Shown: piece after piece, positions 62,927 to 64,000 of the stretch | Numbering within the stretch: position 1 is the stretch's first letter | Layout: every line of letters begins with the position of its first letter | Assembly: GCA_938002835.1 (NCBI GenBank) | Contig: CALKZS010000010.1 | Location: forward strand, 1-64,000 | Direction: 5' to 3' | Length of the DNA stretch: 64,000 nt | Source of the DNA: an uncultured Dokdonia sp. | GTDB lineage: Bacteria; Bacteroidota; Bacteroidia; Flavobacteriales; Flavobacteriaceae | Notes under the pieces: generated by a model | What the model was told of the DNA's origin: nothing | What the model saw: the letters and a program-made list of their open reading frames with translations, nothing else | The model's database searches: none | Made by a program: the position numbers and the translations under genes

Positions 62927-64000
62927 ATGAAAATGACATCATCAAAAAACAAATTATTTTTTTTAACTGTTATGTTTTTACTAGGACTAGGAGTTCAAAA
63001 TATGAATGCACAACGTAAGAAAAAGAGAAAGTCAAAAAAGGGAGAAACTGAACAAGTTGATAAATCTAAAAAGGACTCTAAAGAAAAAACGATCGAAAAT
63101 CTTACTAAAAAAAGTAAAAAAATTGAGGGACTATTTACTATTTATCAGGATAGTATTGATGGCTCAACTCAAATGTTAATTACTAAAGATCAATTAGAAA
63201 AAGAGTTTATCTATTTTAGTCAAATATCTGATGGAGTTCTAGAAGCTGGGGCTTTTAGAGGGGCGTATATGGATAATAAGGTGTTTACACTAAAAAAACA
63301 CTTTAATAAAATTGAATTTGTTACTAAAAACGCTTCTTTCTATTTTGATGAGAATAGTGAACTCTCAAAAGCTGCCGATGCTAATATTAGTGAAGGTGTT
63401 ATGGCAAGTCTAAAAATTGAAGCTTCTGATGAAGAAAAAGGATTGTATTTAATAAAATCTGATGATTTATTCTTAAAAGAAACTTTTGAACAAATAAAGT
63501 CTCCTAGCTTTCCCGGAGCATCCCCTCTTGCTTTTAAATTAGGTAATTTAAGTAAAGAAAAAACTAAAATTAATAGTATAAAAAATTACCCTGAAAATCT
63601 TAATATAAACAGTAATTATGTGTATTCAAAAGCTAGTATTCTTAATGGAGGGTCTGCTGCTGTAACTGATGGTAGAAACGTTACTATAAAGGTAGAGCAT
63701 AGTCTTATAGCAATGCCAAAGAGTGACTATCAACCTAGATTTGATGATCCTAGAGTGGGGTATTTTTTAACACAAGTAACAGATCTCACATCTACAAGTC
63801 CTACTCCATATAGAGATTTAATTCACCGTTGGAAATTAATAAAGAAAGACCCAAATAACGCAATTTCTGAACCAGTAGAACCTATTGTATGGTGGATGGA
63901 AAATACAACGCCTAAGGAGTTTAGAGAAACTATTAAAGAAGCTGTTCTAGAATGGAATAAAGCTTTTGAAAAAGCCGGGTTTAAAGATGCAATAGTTGTA
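62927..64000 (+). CDS. second DUF5117-type exported metalloprotease, truncated by window end
   Basis: ATG at 62927; signal peptide; DDPRVGYFLTQVTDL, PVEPIVWWMENTTPKEFRETIKEAVLEWNKAFEKAGFKDAIVV, paralogous to 53801-56296. Absent from the ORF track because it has no stop in the window. Confidence 0.85.
   Translation, partial: MKMTSSKNKLFFLTVMFLLGLGVQNMNAQRKKKRKSKKGETEQVDKSKKDSKEKTIENLTKKSKKIEGLFTIYQDSIDGSTQMLITKDQLEKEFIYFSQISDGVLEAGAFRGAYMDNKVFTLKKHFNKIEFVTKNASFYFDENSELSKAADANISEGVMASLKIEASDEEKGLYLIKSDDLFLKETFEQIKSPSFPGASPLAFKLGNLSKEKTKINSIKNYPENLNINSNYVYSKASILNGGSAAVTDGRNVTIKVEHSLIAMPKSDYQPRFDDPRVGYFLTQVTDLTSTSPTPYRDLIHRWKLIKKDPNNAISEPVEPIVWWMENTTPKEFRETIKEAVLEWNKAFEKAGFKDAIVV

Noticed and set aside
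53801-64000. Two DUF5117-type proteases as a tandem novel system
   Set aside because: They are paralogs 6.6 kb apart on opposite strands with unrelated genes between; such paralogs are common in Bacteroidota.

Overview
This is a 64 kb AT-rich chromosomal window from a Flavobacteriaceae-type Bacteroidota. The genus is not provable from the window. A Dokdonia-like marine flavobacterium is my guess.

Most of the window is ordinary housekeeping content: a KdsC-like HAD phosphatase, UbiA-type prenyltransferase, maf, PIG-L deacetylase plus SSS symporter, a T9SS-sorted M14 carboxypeptidase, acyl-CoA synthetase, glmM, gamma-glutamyltransferase, mqo, a DEAD-box helicase, gapA, pfkA, a TamB-like protein, tsaD, rsmE, ppx/ppk1/SixA, pdxH, rnz, pyrB, pyrR, a gluconokinase, DUF72, sortilin-like and DUF5117-type exported proteins, a DAACS symporter and aroC.

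The strongest unexplained signal is a dispersed perfect palindrome, GCTTTCGCGAAAGC. It has 14 exact copies plus 4 near copies, both between genes and inside genes. Every intragenic copy is read in the same frame, giving the peptide A-F-A-K-A. Two copies sit at the signal-peptide cleavage region of exported proteins. Two variants carry paired changes that keep the palindrome.

Other unusual items: a two-copy MITE-like element with terminal inverted repeats and a 7-bp target-site duplication; a truncated PAAR-like (DUF4280-type) fragment next to one copy; a decayed GH16 laminarinase-like pseudogene; an IS982-like transposase remnant; a 22-bp perfect inverted repeat covering a start codon; and a 54-bp spacerless palindrome. 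No rRNA, tRNA, CRISPR array or intact mobile element was found by eye.
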